NCBI GenBank assembly: GCA_965279315.1
Contig: OZ257145.1
Span: forward strand, 2,108,001 to 2,172,000
Length of the DNA stretch: 64,000 nt
Source: JAPWJZ01 sp965279315
Lineage (GTDB): Bacteria; Pseudomonadota; Alphaproteobacteria; Micavibrionales; UBA2020
Direction: 5' to 3'
A program made the translations under genes and the position numbers. Numbering within the stretch: position 1 is the first letter of the stretch; every line of letters starts with the position of its first letter. Below, piece by piece: positions 10,050-19,200 of this stretch. The notes under the pieces were generated by a model. The model was given only the letters and a program-made list of their open reading frames with translations, was not told the origin of the DNA and did not search any database.

Positions 10050-10627
10050 AAATGAAATTTTTGGCGATGTTTGCCGCTGTCCTGATTCTGGCCGCCTGCC
10101 AGGGTGCGCCGCCCGTGACGGAAACGCCCGACCTTTCCTTTGACACGCTGCCGCAGATCAGCATGAACGTAGCGCGCATCGAAATCGTCGATGCGTACCA
10201 GCCGCCCATGAAAGCGCCGAACGTGGATCATTTGTTCAAGCTGTCGCCGCGACAGGTCGCGCGCAGCGTGCTGGAAAAACAGCTGGTCGCCAACGGCTCG
10301 GTCAACACCCTGCGCGTGACGATCGAGGATGCGTCGGTCGTGAAAAAAGACCTGCCGGTGGCGCAGGGCTTCACGGGCATTTTCAACAACGAGGAATCCG
10401 AAGGCTACACCGCCCGTGTCCACCTGAAATTCGACCTGCTGGCCGAAGACAGCCCCGGCCACGTCCTCGCCGACGCCTTCGTGACATCGGATCGCAGCCA
10501 GACCTTGCTGGAAGATTCATCCCCCGCCGACCGCGACATGATGTTCTTCACCTTTGACGAAAATATCATGAAGGATATCCGCCAAGGGGTCGAAGGAACT
10601 GTACGCCGGACGTTTGGGTGGAAGTGA
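10046..10627 (+). CDS. Predicted lipoprotein, unknown function
   Basis: 193 residues. A signal sequence ends in the lipobox LAAC (Cys18), predicting an outer- or inner-membrane lipoprotein. The mature domain has a mixed alpha/beta pattern (SMNVARIEIVDAYQPP near the start, EGYTARVHLKFDLL and VLADAFVTSDRSQTL later) like small periplasmic assembly or transport lipoproteins, but I recognise no family. Four-base overlap with hslO indicates co-translation. A hairpin follows the stop. Confidence 0.65.
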   Translation: MKMKFLAMFAAVLILAACQGAPPVTETPDLSFDTLPQISMNVARIEIVDAYQPPMKAPNVDHLFKLSPRQVARSVLEKQLVANGSVNTLRVTIEDASVVKKDLPVAQGFTGIFNNEESEGYTARVHLKFDLLAEDSPGHVLADAFVTSDRSQTLLEDSSPADRDMMFFTFDENIMKDIRQGVEGTVRRTFGWK

Positions 10628-10630
10628 TTA

Positions 10631-10669
10631 CTTCTCCCTCTCCCGCCGCAAGCGCGGGGGAGAAGGGGA
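10631..10669 (+). repeat. Single palindromic repeat half
   Basis: CTTCTCCCTCTCCCGCCGC and its complement GCGGGGGAGAAG form a hairpin just past the lipoprotein stop. It resembles the left half of the 145-bp REPIN-like element and may act as terminator or stabiliser for the upstream mRNA. Confidence 0.5.
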
Positions 10670-10690
10670 ATAGCGGCAATTTTTATAAAA

Positions 10691-11212
10691 ATGAGAGGCA
10701 AAATTCTTAAGAAATTTATAGCATCCAAATCGGAAGGATCGGGTCCTATTAGCCGCAGGGTCTTTTATTCCGCGATGTGGGGCATACTATTTGGCTGCAT
10801 TATAATCGGGCCAGTGATGTTTCTTTCGCATTATTTGCGGGGAGGGCCGACCCCACCAGTTCCCATGATTTTGATGATGGGATTTGGAATTTTTTATTTC
10901 CCCCTGATATTCATGCTTGCAAGTCCGTTTTTTGTAGTTGCGATCGCGATTGCGGCTTCATTTAAAGAAAGCATTGAAAAACATATAATGGCTTGGTGCT
11001 GCGTTGCTCCTTTTGTAGTTTGGCTGGAAGTGTTTTCAGTGCTTACATGGTTTAATAATGCAGTCGAACGCAAAGGCAATTTCCTGGAAACGTTTAGTAA
11101 TTCTCTACTGGGTACGGAAAGCCTTTTGCCATTTTTTAGCGCAGCTGTTTCATCCGCAATCTTTTACTCAAAAAGCATTCGTGAGAAAAATTCTCGTAAT
11201 ATAAAGCTGTAA
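10691..11212 (+). CDS. AT-rich small integral membrane protein
   Basis: 173 residues with four hydrophobic segments (about 27-48, 60-85, 95-118 and 137-155). Codon use and base composition are much more AT-rich than the surrounding genes, and it sits between two palindromic repeats (10631 and 11211), which suggests transferred or recently inserted cargo. No ribosome site is obvious. Motifs are absent; function unknown. The stop codon overlaps the start of the 28-bp inverted repeat. Confidence 0.55.
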   Translation: MRGKILKKFIASKSEGSGPISRRVFYSAMWGILFGCIIIGPVMFLSHYLRGGPTPPVPMILMMGFGIFYFPLIFMLASPFFVVAIAIAASFKESIEKHIMAWCCVAPFVVWLEVFSVLTWFNNAVERKGNFLETFSNSLLGTESLLPFFSAAVSSAIFYSKSIREKNSRNIKL

Positions 11213-11325
11213 CCCCGGCGAAGGCCGGGGTCCAAGCAGCCGCTTGCGCTATTGGCGGCTGCGGCTTATGAGGTGTTACCGCCAAGCATACTGATAATGC
11301 TTGGACCCCGGCCTTCGCCGGGGTT
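11211..11325. repeat. Inverted pair of palindromic repeats (28-bp arms)
   Basis: Left arm 11211-11238 and right arm 11298-11325 are exact reverse complements. Each contains its own hairpin CCCCGG-CGAAGG-CCGGGG. A 59-base middle separates them. The architecture is REPIN-like but the sequence family differs from the 145-bp element. Confidence 0.75.
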
Positions 11326-11339
11326 ACGGGAGGAGGGGA

Positions 11340-12782
11340 TCAACCCTTCCAGAACCTTGGCATCAGCACGACCAGCAGTGTCAGGAACTCGATCCGGCCG
11401 AACAGCATCGCGAAGGACATCACCCAGATCGATGATGCGGGCAGGTTGGCGAAGTTGCCGGAAGGGCCGATGAGGTCGCCGGTGCCGACGCCGGTGTTGG
11501 AAATGGCGGAGATCGCGCCGGAGAAAGCGGTTTCGAAATCAAGGCCGGTCAGCTGCAGCGTCACGCCGATAATCAGCCACGACATGATGAAGATGAAGAA
11601 GAAACCGGCGACGGCGGACTGCACCGACGGCTCCACCAGCTTGCCGTTATAGCGCACCTGAAACACGCCATGCGGGGTGATCAGTTTCGACAATTGTTGC
11701 TTCAGCATCAGGAACAAAATCTGCAACCGGAAAATCTTGATGCCGCCCGCGGTCGAGCCGGAGCAGCTGCCCATGAAGATGGAGATAAAGGCGATACCGA
11801 CCGCAAAATGCCCCCAGTCGCTATGGTCGCCGTTCACGAAACCGGTCGTGGTGATGTATGAAACGGTCAGGAACAGCGCGTTCCGGAACGCCTCGATGCC
11901 GTGCATCTTGTCGGTATGCATCAGCCACCATGTACAGGTGAGGGTCATCAGCGCGATGATCGCGAAAAAGGTACGCACCTGGCTGTCCTGCCAGATCGCG
12001 CCACGGTCGCCGCGCAGGAAGCGCAGGTACAGGACGAAGGGGATGCCGCCCAAAATCATGAAGGTAATCAGGATCAGCTCGATAATCGGGCTATTGAACC
12101 ATGCGACCGCCGTGTCATGCGTCGAAATGCCGCCGGTCGAGATTGCGGCCATGGCATGACAGATCGCATCGAAGGGCGACATGCCCGCCGCATACAGGAA
12201 AACGCCGCAGAGGGTGGTCAGCGCCGCGTAAATCAGGCACAGGAACGCCGCCATCTGCGATGCCGATGGCATTACTTTCTCGATCTGGAAGCTTTGGGTC
12301 TTGAAAATCTGCATCCCCGAAATCTGCAACAGCGGGAAAACGGCAAGCGCGACGATCAGGAACCCGATACCGCCGATCCACAGCAGCATAAAGCGCCACA
12401 GGATGATCCCGCGCGGCAGCAGGTCGAGGCCGGTGATGGCGGTGGAACCCGTCGTGGTGATCGCCGACATCGCCTCGAAAAACCCGCCGGTGAAATTCAT
12501 TTCGGCCTGTGAAAAGACAAAGGGCAGGGCGCCGAAGGTCGCCATGAACACCCAGCCGAAAGTTGTGAGCAGGAATGTCTCCCGCAGCGAAATCTTGAAA
12601 CCCTGCTGGCGGTTCATCATCACCAGCGCAAGCCCGATGAAGGCGGTGACGGCCTGCGCGCTGGCGAAAACCTGCCAGTCGCTGCTGTTGTCCGACAAGT
12701 CGACAAGGATCGGCGCGATCATCGCAGCCGCGAGGACGAGGAGCAGGATGCCGTTGACGTAAAAGACGGGGCGGAAATTCAT
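11340..12782 (-). CDS. trkH: Potassium uptake protein TrkH
   Basis: Membrane subunit of the Trk K+ uptake system, 480 residues from the ATG at 12782 (the frame is open further but would overrun apaG). Four membrane-pore-membrane repeats are visible, with selectivity-filter segments such as TTTGSTAITGLD, AISTGGIST, ITTTGFVNGD and SNTGVGTGDLIGP. The conserved FMGSCSGSTAGGIKIFRL segment is also present. TrkA, its cytoplasmic gating partner, is not in the window. Four bases separate it from apaG upstream, so the two probably share a transcript. Confidence 0.93.
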   Translation of the reverse strand: MNFRPVFYVNGILLLVLAAAMIAPILVDLSDNSSDWQVFASAQAVTAFIGLALVMMNRQQGFKISLRETFLLTTFGWVFMATFGALPFVFSQAEMNFTGGFFEAMSAITTTGSTAITGLDLLPRGIILWRFMLLWIGGIGFLIVALAVFPLLQISGMQIFKTQSFQIEKVMPSASQMAAFLCLIYAALTTLCGVFLYAAGMSPFDAICHAMAAISTGGISTHDTAVAWFNSPIIELILITFMILGGIPFVLYLRFLRGDRGAIWQDSQVRTFFAIIALMTLTCTWWLMHTDKMHGIEAFRNALFLTVSYITTTGFVNGDHSDWGHFAVGIAFISIFMGSCSGSTAGGIKIFRLQILFLMLKQQLSKLITPHGVFQVRYNGKLVEPSVQSAVAGFFFIFIMSWLIIGVTLQLTGLDFETAFSGAISAISNTGVGTGDLIGPSGNFANLPASSIWVMSFAMLFGRIEFLTLLVVLMPRFWKG

Positions 12783-12786
12783 GGCG

Positions 12787-13179
12787 TCAATTGACCTGCC
12801 GCCTGCTGCCCGGGCTGTCGAGCGAGAAGGCGGGGATGGCGACGTCGAACATGCGGCCGCCGGGGCCTTCCATCGCATAGCTGCCCTGCATGATGCCGGA
12901 CGGGGTCGAAAGCGGCGTGCCGCTGGTGTATTCGAAACTCTGCCCCGGTTGCAGCACAGGTTCCTCGCCGACCACGCCGGGGCCATGCACTTCCTGCGTG
13001 CGGCCATAGGCGTCGGTGATCTTCCAGTGACGCGTGCGCAGCTGCACGGTTTCGGTGCCGTTATTCTGAATGCGCACGGTGTATGACCAGACCCAGATAT
13101 TGCTCTCCGGCTGGGATTCATGGTCGAGATAGGCGGGCACGACCGATACAGTCACATCGCTGGTGGTGGTTGTGTACAT
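12787..13179 (-). CDS. apaG: ApaG protein
   Basis: Small beta-sandwich (FN3-like) protein, linked in other bacteria to Co2+ resistance and Mg2+ efflux; the biochemical role is unsettled. The Met at 13179 gives 130 residues, the normal length. Hallmarks are VWSYTVRIQNNGTETVQLRTRHWKITD, then GEEPVLQPGQSFEYTSGTPLSTPSGIMQGSYAM and a terminal FDVAIPAFSLD. It is followed within four bases by trkH, pairing two genes with cation-related roles. Confidence 0.92.
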   Translation of the reverse strand: MYTTTTSDVTVSVVPAYLDHESQPESNIWVWSYTVRIQNNGTETVQLRTRHWKITDAYGRTQEVHGPGVVGEEPVLQPGQSFEYTSGTPLSTPSGIMQGSYAMEGPGGRMFDVAIPAFSLDSPGSRRQVN

Positions 13180-13243
13180 GGGCAAAATATACGCCTGTTC
13201 TTTTGAAAAGCCAAAAGGAAAGGGTGCAGCACATGGCACAAAA

Positions 13244-13277
13244 AGAAACCGGCCAGTTGCCCGGCCGGTTTCCTTTA
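13244..13277 (-). terminator. Terminator of the OmpA-like gene
   Basis: Read on the minus strand, AAACCGGCCGGGC-AACT-GGCCGGTTT runs into TCTTTTT, 20-odd bases after the OmpA-like lipoprotein stop. Confidence 0.75.
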
Positions 13278-13298
13278 TTCGCTTCGCTTTGACGAAGA

Positions 13299-14183
13299 TT
13301 ACTCGAGGGTAATCTGCGCGCGGCGGTTTGCCGGTTCGCGGACGTTGTCTGCCGTTTTCACGAGCAGGTCGCTTTCGCCGCGGGATTCGACACGGACCAT
13401 GTCAGCCGCGATGCCGCGGGAGATCAGGCCGTCGCGCACAGCGTTCGCACGCTGCGACGACAGGCGGTCGTTGTACTTGGTCGTACCCGAGCTGTCGGTG
13501 TGACCGATGATGGTCAGGCCGTGCACGTCCTTGCGGTTCTTGATTTCCTGCGCAACAGCGTCCAGCACGTCGTTCGCGCCGGCGGAGATGTTGTGCTTGT
13601 CCCAGTCGAAGAACACGATGAACATGGCCTGTTCAACGGGGGTGGGTGCACCCGGCTCTTCGGCAGCGACGATCGGGGCGGGCTCAGGCTGCACGGCGAT
13701 AACCGATTGCAGGTCCTTCAGGGCAGCCCAGAAAGCCGCTTTGCACGGAACGTCGCGGTTCCAGTCTTCTTCTTGTTGTTCAGCCCAGCAGTCAAAGCGG
13801 GCTTGTGCAACGGCTGCCTTGTCGGAAGCCAGCTCGCGGCCGCCGTTTTCAAGCGCGTCAACCAGGTCGGCGCGGCCTTTGCTCATTTCAACGATGTTCT
13901 TGTCCGACAGATCCCAGTCGTCGAGTGTTTCGGGCATCACGACAACGCCGCTCGCAGCCGCGAGGCCTTTGCGTGCGAAGTGGATGGCGTCCGCGTAATC
14001 GAGCGCCTTGTGCTGGCGGCCGTTTGCGTAGTCGCGGTATTCAGCCGCGAGACGTTTCGTGAAGGGCGAACCCGTCGCTTCCGCCTTGTTCAGCGCCTGA
14101 ACGGTCGAGTTGCTGCTGGCACCTGTGCAGGCGGCAACGACAAGCACCAAAGAAAGGGCGCAAAGCCTGGTAAGCATCTTCAT
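13299..14183 (-). CDS. OmpA-family lipoprotein
   Basis: 294 residues from the Met at 14183, which gives a proper lipoprotein signal (MKMLTRLCALSLVLVVAAC). The N-terminal 190 residues form an unassigned helical domain with several Cys/Trp. The C-terminal 110 residues are an OmpA/MotB peptidoglycan-binding domain: FFDWDKHNIS, LTIIGHTDSSGTTKYNDRLSSQRA and ESRGESDL, including the Asp and Arg that contact diaminopimelate. It probably tethers the outer membrane to the cell wall. It has its own terminator. Confidence 0.87.
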   Translation of the reverse strand: MKMLTRLCALSLVLVVAACTGASSNSTVQALNKAEATGSPFTKRLAAEYRDYANGRQHKALDYADAIHFARKGLAAASGVVVMPETLDDWDLSDKNIVEMSKGRADLVDALENGGRELASDKAAVAQARFDCWAEQQEEDWNRDVPCKAAFWAALKDLQSVIAVQPEPAPIVAAEEPGAPTPVEQAMFIVFFDWDKHNISAGANDVLDAVAQEIKNRKDVHGLTIIGHTDSSGTTKYNDRLSSQRANAVRDGLISRGIAADMVRVESRGESDLLVKTADNVREPANRRAQITLE

Positions 14184-14358
14184 AAGAACTACTCCATTAA
14201 AGTATAAAATTTTTCCGCCGGCAAAACGCATCACTTTTGGTTTGTTTTCAAATGGATGCCCTGTCCGAGTTATTCTATTTATCGTGTTAAGGGCATGTTT
14301 GTAAAGAGGTTTTCAGGACACAAAAAGGGATTCTTTAATTCACATAAATGCTGACCCC

Positions 14359-14387
14359 TTGTGCAACCTGCGAAATATGCTTTATAT
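14359..14387 (+). promoter_or_regulatory. Probable sigma-70 promoter of the tRNA gene
   Basis: TTGTGC, a 17-base spacer and TTATAT place the transcription start a few bases before the tRNA 5' end. Confidence 0.45.
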
Positions 14388-14397
14388 ATGCGGGAAT

Positions 14398-14472
14398 GCG
14401 GGTGTAGCTCAGTGGTAGAGCATTTGCTTCCCAAGCAAAAAGTCGCGGGTTCAAATCCCGTCGCCCGCTCCA
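14398..14472 (+). tRNA. tRNA-Gly (anticodon CCC)
   Basis: The cloverleaf folds completely. Acceptor GCGGGTG pairs with CGCCCGC (one G-U), the D-arm is GCTC-AGTGGTA-GAGC, and the anticodon stem TTTGC/GCAAA holds the loop TTCCCAA. The T-arm has TTCAAAT. The discriminator is T and CCA is encoded. CCC reads GGG codons. Confidence 0.95.
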
Positions 14473-14501
14473 AACCTTTGCGTGACGGGAATATTCATAA
14501 T

Positions 14502-15722
14502 ATGACCAACATCGCGCACCGTCTCGAAAAATGGATACAGTCGCGCGCGCCGGATGAAATCCGCGCGCTGTCGCGTCATCTTCTCGCGCTGGTGGCCGAT
14601 CCCGAACGCCTGTTGAATGTCGTGGTGCGGCTGACGGCGTTCTGCGTGCTGGTGTCGCTGCTGCTGACGCATGACCTGTGGTTCATGGATGCGCGGCTGT
14701 ATGCGCCCGCGCCGGTGATTGCGGGGCTGCCTGCATCGCTCAACATCTTCCTCTACGGCCTTATCCTCGCGGTGTGCGGCGTGCTGTGCATTTTTCCGGC
14801 GCTGCGGCGGTGGGGCGTGCTGGTTGCGCCTGCGTTTATCTATTTCGTGCTGCAGGACCAGCTGCGCGGGCAGTTTTACCTTTATATGTATGTTTTTGCG
14901 TTGCTGATGTGCGCGGCAGTGCCGAAGCGGGCGGCGGACAAGCACCTCGATCCCGTCCGTTTCATGCTGGCGGGGGTGTATATCTGGGCGGGCGTTTACA
15001 AGCTCAACGCCATTTTCATCACGCAAGTCTTCCCGTGGTTCGTCGCGCCGTTCTTCCCGTTCCCCGAGGCCGCCAAGGCAATCGGTTTCGCCGTGCCGTT
15101 CCTCGAGGCTGCCGTGGGCGTGCTGCTGTTGCTGCCGTCATGGCGGTGGCTGGCGCAGATACTGGCCTTCGGGATGCTGGTGGTCGTGCTGCTGGCGATC
15201 GGGCCGCTGGGGCATAACCAGGCGCTGCCCGTCTGGCCCGCGAATGTGTACATGGACGCGCTGGTCATCTTCCTGTTCATCGGCAACCGCCGCAAATTGC
15301 CGTTCAAGCCGAAGCTGAACATCGCGGCCATTGCGCTGTTCATCGCGCTGCCCGCGCTGGGGTTTGTGAAACAGATGGGCCCGCACCCCGCGTTCCAGCT
15401 TTATTGCGGCTGCGTGCCGCTGGCACAGGTGGAATTCGCCAAGGGCGAGGATTTCACCTTCCTGCCCGAAACGCTGGCGACGCTGGCGGCGGAGGATGGC
15501 AGCCTCGAGGCCTCCGACATCACCTACCGCCTGTTCAATGTCTCCGGCTGCAATTTTTCCCCCAGCCATGTGCCCTATATTGAGGGGCTGAAGGGGTTCT
15601 GCCCGCACCTGAAAAAACCGGCGCAGACGAAATTGCGCGTGCGGGAGCCGGAAGGCTTCACCTCCACCGCCATGACAGAAACCGTGTATGACCTGTGCAG
15701 GCCGGAAGGTGCGGCGAAGTGA
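14502..15722 (+). CDS. HTTM/DoxX-like polytopic membrane protein
   Basis: 406 residues with about eight transmembrane segments between 45 and 295, then a soluble C-terminal domain of about 100 residues containing four Cys (LYCGCVPL, SGCNFSP, GFCPHL). The middle (LAGVYIWAGVYKLNAIF) resembles the helix that precedes the active region in HTTM (vitamin K-carboxylase-like) proteins, a tentative link. The stop overlaps the ATG of a DCC thioredoxin-fold gene by one base. HTTM and DCC genes are frequent neighbours, which strengthens the call. The substrate is unknown. Confidence 0.55.
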   Translation: MTNIAHRLEKWIQSRAPDEIRALSRHLLALVADPERLLNVVVRLTAFCVLVSLLLTHDLWFMDARLYAPAPVIAGLPASLNIFLYGLILAVCGVLCIFPALRRWGVLVAPAFIYFVLQDQLRGQFYLYMYVFALLMCAAVPKRAADKHLDPVRFMLAGVYIWAGVYKLNAIFITQVFPWFVAPFFPFPEAAKAIGFAVPFLEAAVGVLLLLPSWRWLAQILAFGMLVVVLLAIGPLGHNQALPVWPANVYMDALVIFLFIGNRRKLPFKPKLNIAAIALFIALPALGFVKQMGPHPAFQLYCGCVPLAQVEFAKGEDFTFLPETLATLAAEDGSLEASDITYRLFNVSGCNFSPSHVPYIEGLKGFCPHLKKPAQTKLRVREPEGFTSTAMTETVYDLCRPEGAAK

Positions 15723-16105
15723 TGGAAACGATCCGCATCCTGTACGATGGCGACTGCCCGTTCTGCACACGGTATGTGAAGCTGCTGCGCCTGCGGGAGA
15801 ATTTGCGCGTGGAACTGGTGAATGCCCGCGAAAATTCCACAGACCGCGACGCGGCGACCCAGAAAGGCTTCGACCTCGACCACGGGATGCTCGTCACCTA
15901 TGGCGGGCAGGATTATTACGCCGACGCCGCCATCACCATCCTGTCCGTCCTCGCGACAAAGTCCGGTTTCATTAACCGACTGGCAGCATCCGCCTTCCGG
16001 TCGCCCGGGCGCGCGAAACTGCTCTATCCCGTGCTGGCCTTTTTCCGCCGTATCACGGTGCTGGCCCTCGGCCGTGGCCTGATCCGCAACCTGCCGCCCC
16101 GATAA
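15722..16105 (+). CDS. DCC-family thiol-disulfide oxidoreductase (DUF393)
   Basis: 127 residues. The diagnostic DGDCPFC motif near residue 9 (ILYDGDCPFCTRYVKLLRL) is a CxxC redox centre in a glutaredoxin-like fold; the later ATQKGFDLDHGMLVTYGGQDYYADAAI is the second conserved block. The protein ends in a hydrophobic/basic tail. The ATG is the Met just before ETIRILYD, overlapping the stop of the upstream membrane gene (TGATG), so the pair is co-translated and likely acts together at the membrane. Confidence 0.85.
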   Translation: METIRILYDGDCPFCTRYVKLLRLRENLRVELVNARENSTDRDAATQKGFDLDHGMLVTYGGQDYYADAAITILSVLATKSGFINRLAASAFRSPGRAKLLYPVLAFFRRITVLALGRGLIRNLPPR

Positions 16106-16123
16106 TTTCCCGAAATCGGGAAA
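16106..16123. promoter_or_regulatory. Palindrome upstream of the RTX gene
   Basis: Perfect 8-bp arms TTTCCCGA and TCGGGAAA separated by AA, right after the DCC gene stop and about 80 bases before the RTX start. The symmetry fits an operator; the missing T-tract argues against a terminator. Confidence 0.4.
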
Positions 16124-16201
16124 ATCGCATTTACCCCGTGTTTTTTGCCCGCTTTCAGACTAACTTTATAAAAGGGTTTTTCTGAATTCGGGGATATATC
16201 A

Positions 16202-19200
16202 ATGGCATTGGTCGAAGGCGGCAACGGCGCGGACACTCTCGACGGCTCCAACGTCAATGACACGGTCAAGGGGTACAACGGCAACGACACGCTGAACGGC
16301 CTTGATGGCGACGACATCCTGGATGGCGGCGGCGGCAACGACGTCCTGAACGCGGGCATCGGCGAAGACGTCCTGCTGGGCGGCATCGGCCTCGATACGC
16401 TCGTCGGCGGCAGCGGCAACAACCGCCTCGATGGCGGCGCGGGCTTTGATACCATGATGGGCGCTGCGGGCAACGACACCTATATCGTCGACAGCACGGG
16501 CGACGTCGTCATCGAGGCCTTTGGCGAAGGCACCGACACGGTTGAATCCTCCGTCACCTATACCCTCTCCGCCGACGTTGAAAACCTGACCCTGACCGGC
16601 ATCGGCGGCATCAGCGGCACGGGCAACGCGCTCGACAACACCATCATCGGCAACAGCGGCGCAAACCGCTTGAACGGCATGGACGGCAACGACACGCTGG
16701 ACGGCGGCGTCGGCGCCGACAACATGACGGGTGGCTTTGGCGACGATGTTTATATCGTCGATAACAAGACCGACCACATCACCGAATTTTCAGGCCAGGG
16801 CACCGACGAAGTCCGCAGCTTCGTGTCTTACGTGCTGGATGCCAATGCGGATATCGAGATCCTGTCGCTGCAGGGCGGGTCCGTCACCAACGCCACCGGC
16901 AACTTCCGCGACAACACGCTGATCGGCAACGCGCAGGCGAACACGCTGGACGGCGGCGCGGGCGTGGACGTGCTGCAGGGCGGCGGCGGCAACGACACCT
17001 ATATCGTCGATGACAGCGGCGATACCGTCAGCGACAGTGCGGGCACCGATACCGTGCGCGCCGGCATCGTCTTCGACCTCGACCTGAACACTGTCGGCGT
17101 TGAAAACCTGACCCTCACCGGCATCACCGCCATCGACGGCTATGGCACGGTCGGCGACAACGTCCTGACCGGCAACACCGCCGGCAACACGCTCGACGGC
17201 CGCGACGGCAATGACACCATCGACGGCGGCAAGGGCATCGACCTGATGATCGGCGGCGACGGCGATGATACCTTTTACGTCGACCAGAACGCCGACCAGG
17301 TCAGCGAAAACGCGGGCGAGGGTTTTGATACCGTCATATCCTCCGTTACCTACAACATCGGCTTTGGCGGCGACGAGGTGGAGGGGCTGACGCTCACCGG
17401 CACCGCCGCGCTGAACGGCACGGGCGGCGCGGGCGACAACGTGATCACCGGCAACAAGGGATCGAATACGCTTACCGGCGCGCTGGGCAACGATACGCTG
17501 GATGGCGGCGCGGGCGGCACCGATACGCTGATCGGCAATGACGGCGACGATGTTTATATCATCAACGCCCTGACCGGGAAAATCGTGGTGGAGCAGGCGG
17601 GCGAGGGCACGGACGAAGTGCGCGCGACCGTCAGTTACACGCTGGGCGCACAGCTGGAAAACCTTGTGCTGCTGGGCGCTGCCAATATCAACGGGACGGG
17701 CAACGCGCTCGATAATACCATCACGGGCAATACCGGCAACAATACGCTCACCGGCGGCGCGGGCGTGGATACGTTGATCGGGCTGGGCGGCAACGACCTG
17801 TTTTTTGTCGATAACGCGAATGATGTGGTCAATGGCACGGGCACGGTATCGTCTTCGGTCGATTGGGATTTGTCGGTCAACACCACGAATGCCGATAACC
17901 TGACGCTGACCGGTTCTGCGGTCGTCGGCTACGGCAATGCCGACGCCAACACCATTATCGGCACCACGGGCGCGAACGACCTGCGCGGGTTCAACAGTAA
18001 TGACGTGATCTATGCCGATGCGAATGACAGTGTGGATGGCGGCGCGGGCAACGATACCGCCGTCGTCGCGTTTTCGGCCAGCACCACCAATTTCGGCTGG
18101 ACGGGGATCGAGAACATCACCCTGACCGGCACCGCGCTGCTGAACGCCACCGGCGACGGCGGCGACAATATCCTGACCGGCAACAGCGCAAAAAACACGC
18201 TGGATGGCGGGCTGGGCGATGACACCTACGTCATCACCACGGGCGACGTGATCATCGATGCGGGCGGCAACGACACCCTGATCGTGGGCGCGACCTATAC
18301 GCTGCTGGCAGGCATGGAAAACATCATCCTGACCGGCACGGGAAATTTCAACGCCAACGGCGATGCGGGCGTGAACATCCTGACCGGCAACAGCGGCAAA
18401 AACACGCTCGACGGGCACGGCGGCGCGGATACGCTGATCGGGGGGCTCGGCGATGACACCTATATCGTCGATGGTTCGGGCGCGACGGTGAGCGAAGCCA
18501 GCGGGCAGGGCAGGGACACCGTGCGCACGGCATTCGACCATGTGCTGGCGGCCGATGTTGAAATCCTTGTGCTCACCGGCACGGCGGCGGTGAGCGGCAC
18601 GGGCAATGCGGACAACAATACGCTGACCGGCAACAGCGCCGCAAACACCCTTGATGGCGGCGCCGGCGCGGATTTGATGATGGGCGGCGGCGGCAACGAC
18701 GTGTTCATGGTCGATGATGCCAATGATCGCGTGACCGACACCAGCGGCACCGACACCGTTTTTGCGACAGATGTTTCCTATACGCTGGGGCTGAACATCG
18801 AAAACCTCACGCTGCTGGGGCTTGGCGATAACAGCGCGACCGGCAACACCCTGCGCAACGTGCTGACGGGCGGCGACGGCAACAACGTCCTCGACGGCGG
18901 CAAGGGCAACGACACGATGGCGGGCGGGTTTGGCAATGACACTTATATGGTCGATGCCGTGGGCGATGTGGTGGTCGAGGATATCGGCGGCGGCAGCGAC
19001 ACCGTCATTTCCAGCGTCACCTATACGCTGGGCCATGACGTTGAAAACCTGACCCTCCTCGGCACGCTGGTCACCATCGGCACGGGCAACGCGCTCGACA
19101 ACGTCATCGACGGCAGCCAGGCGAACAACCGCCTCTATGGCCGCGACGGCGACGACACGGTCAACGGCGGGTTCGGCAACGATATCCTGTATGGCGAGCT

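Noticed and set aside
12783..13121. Upstream extension of trkH
   Set aside because: The frame stays open but the extension would overlap apaG on the same strand and encodes Pro/Arg-rich shadow sequence; MNFRPVFYVNG is the family-like start.
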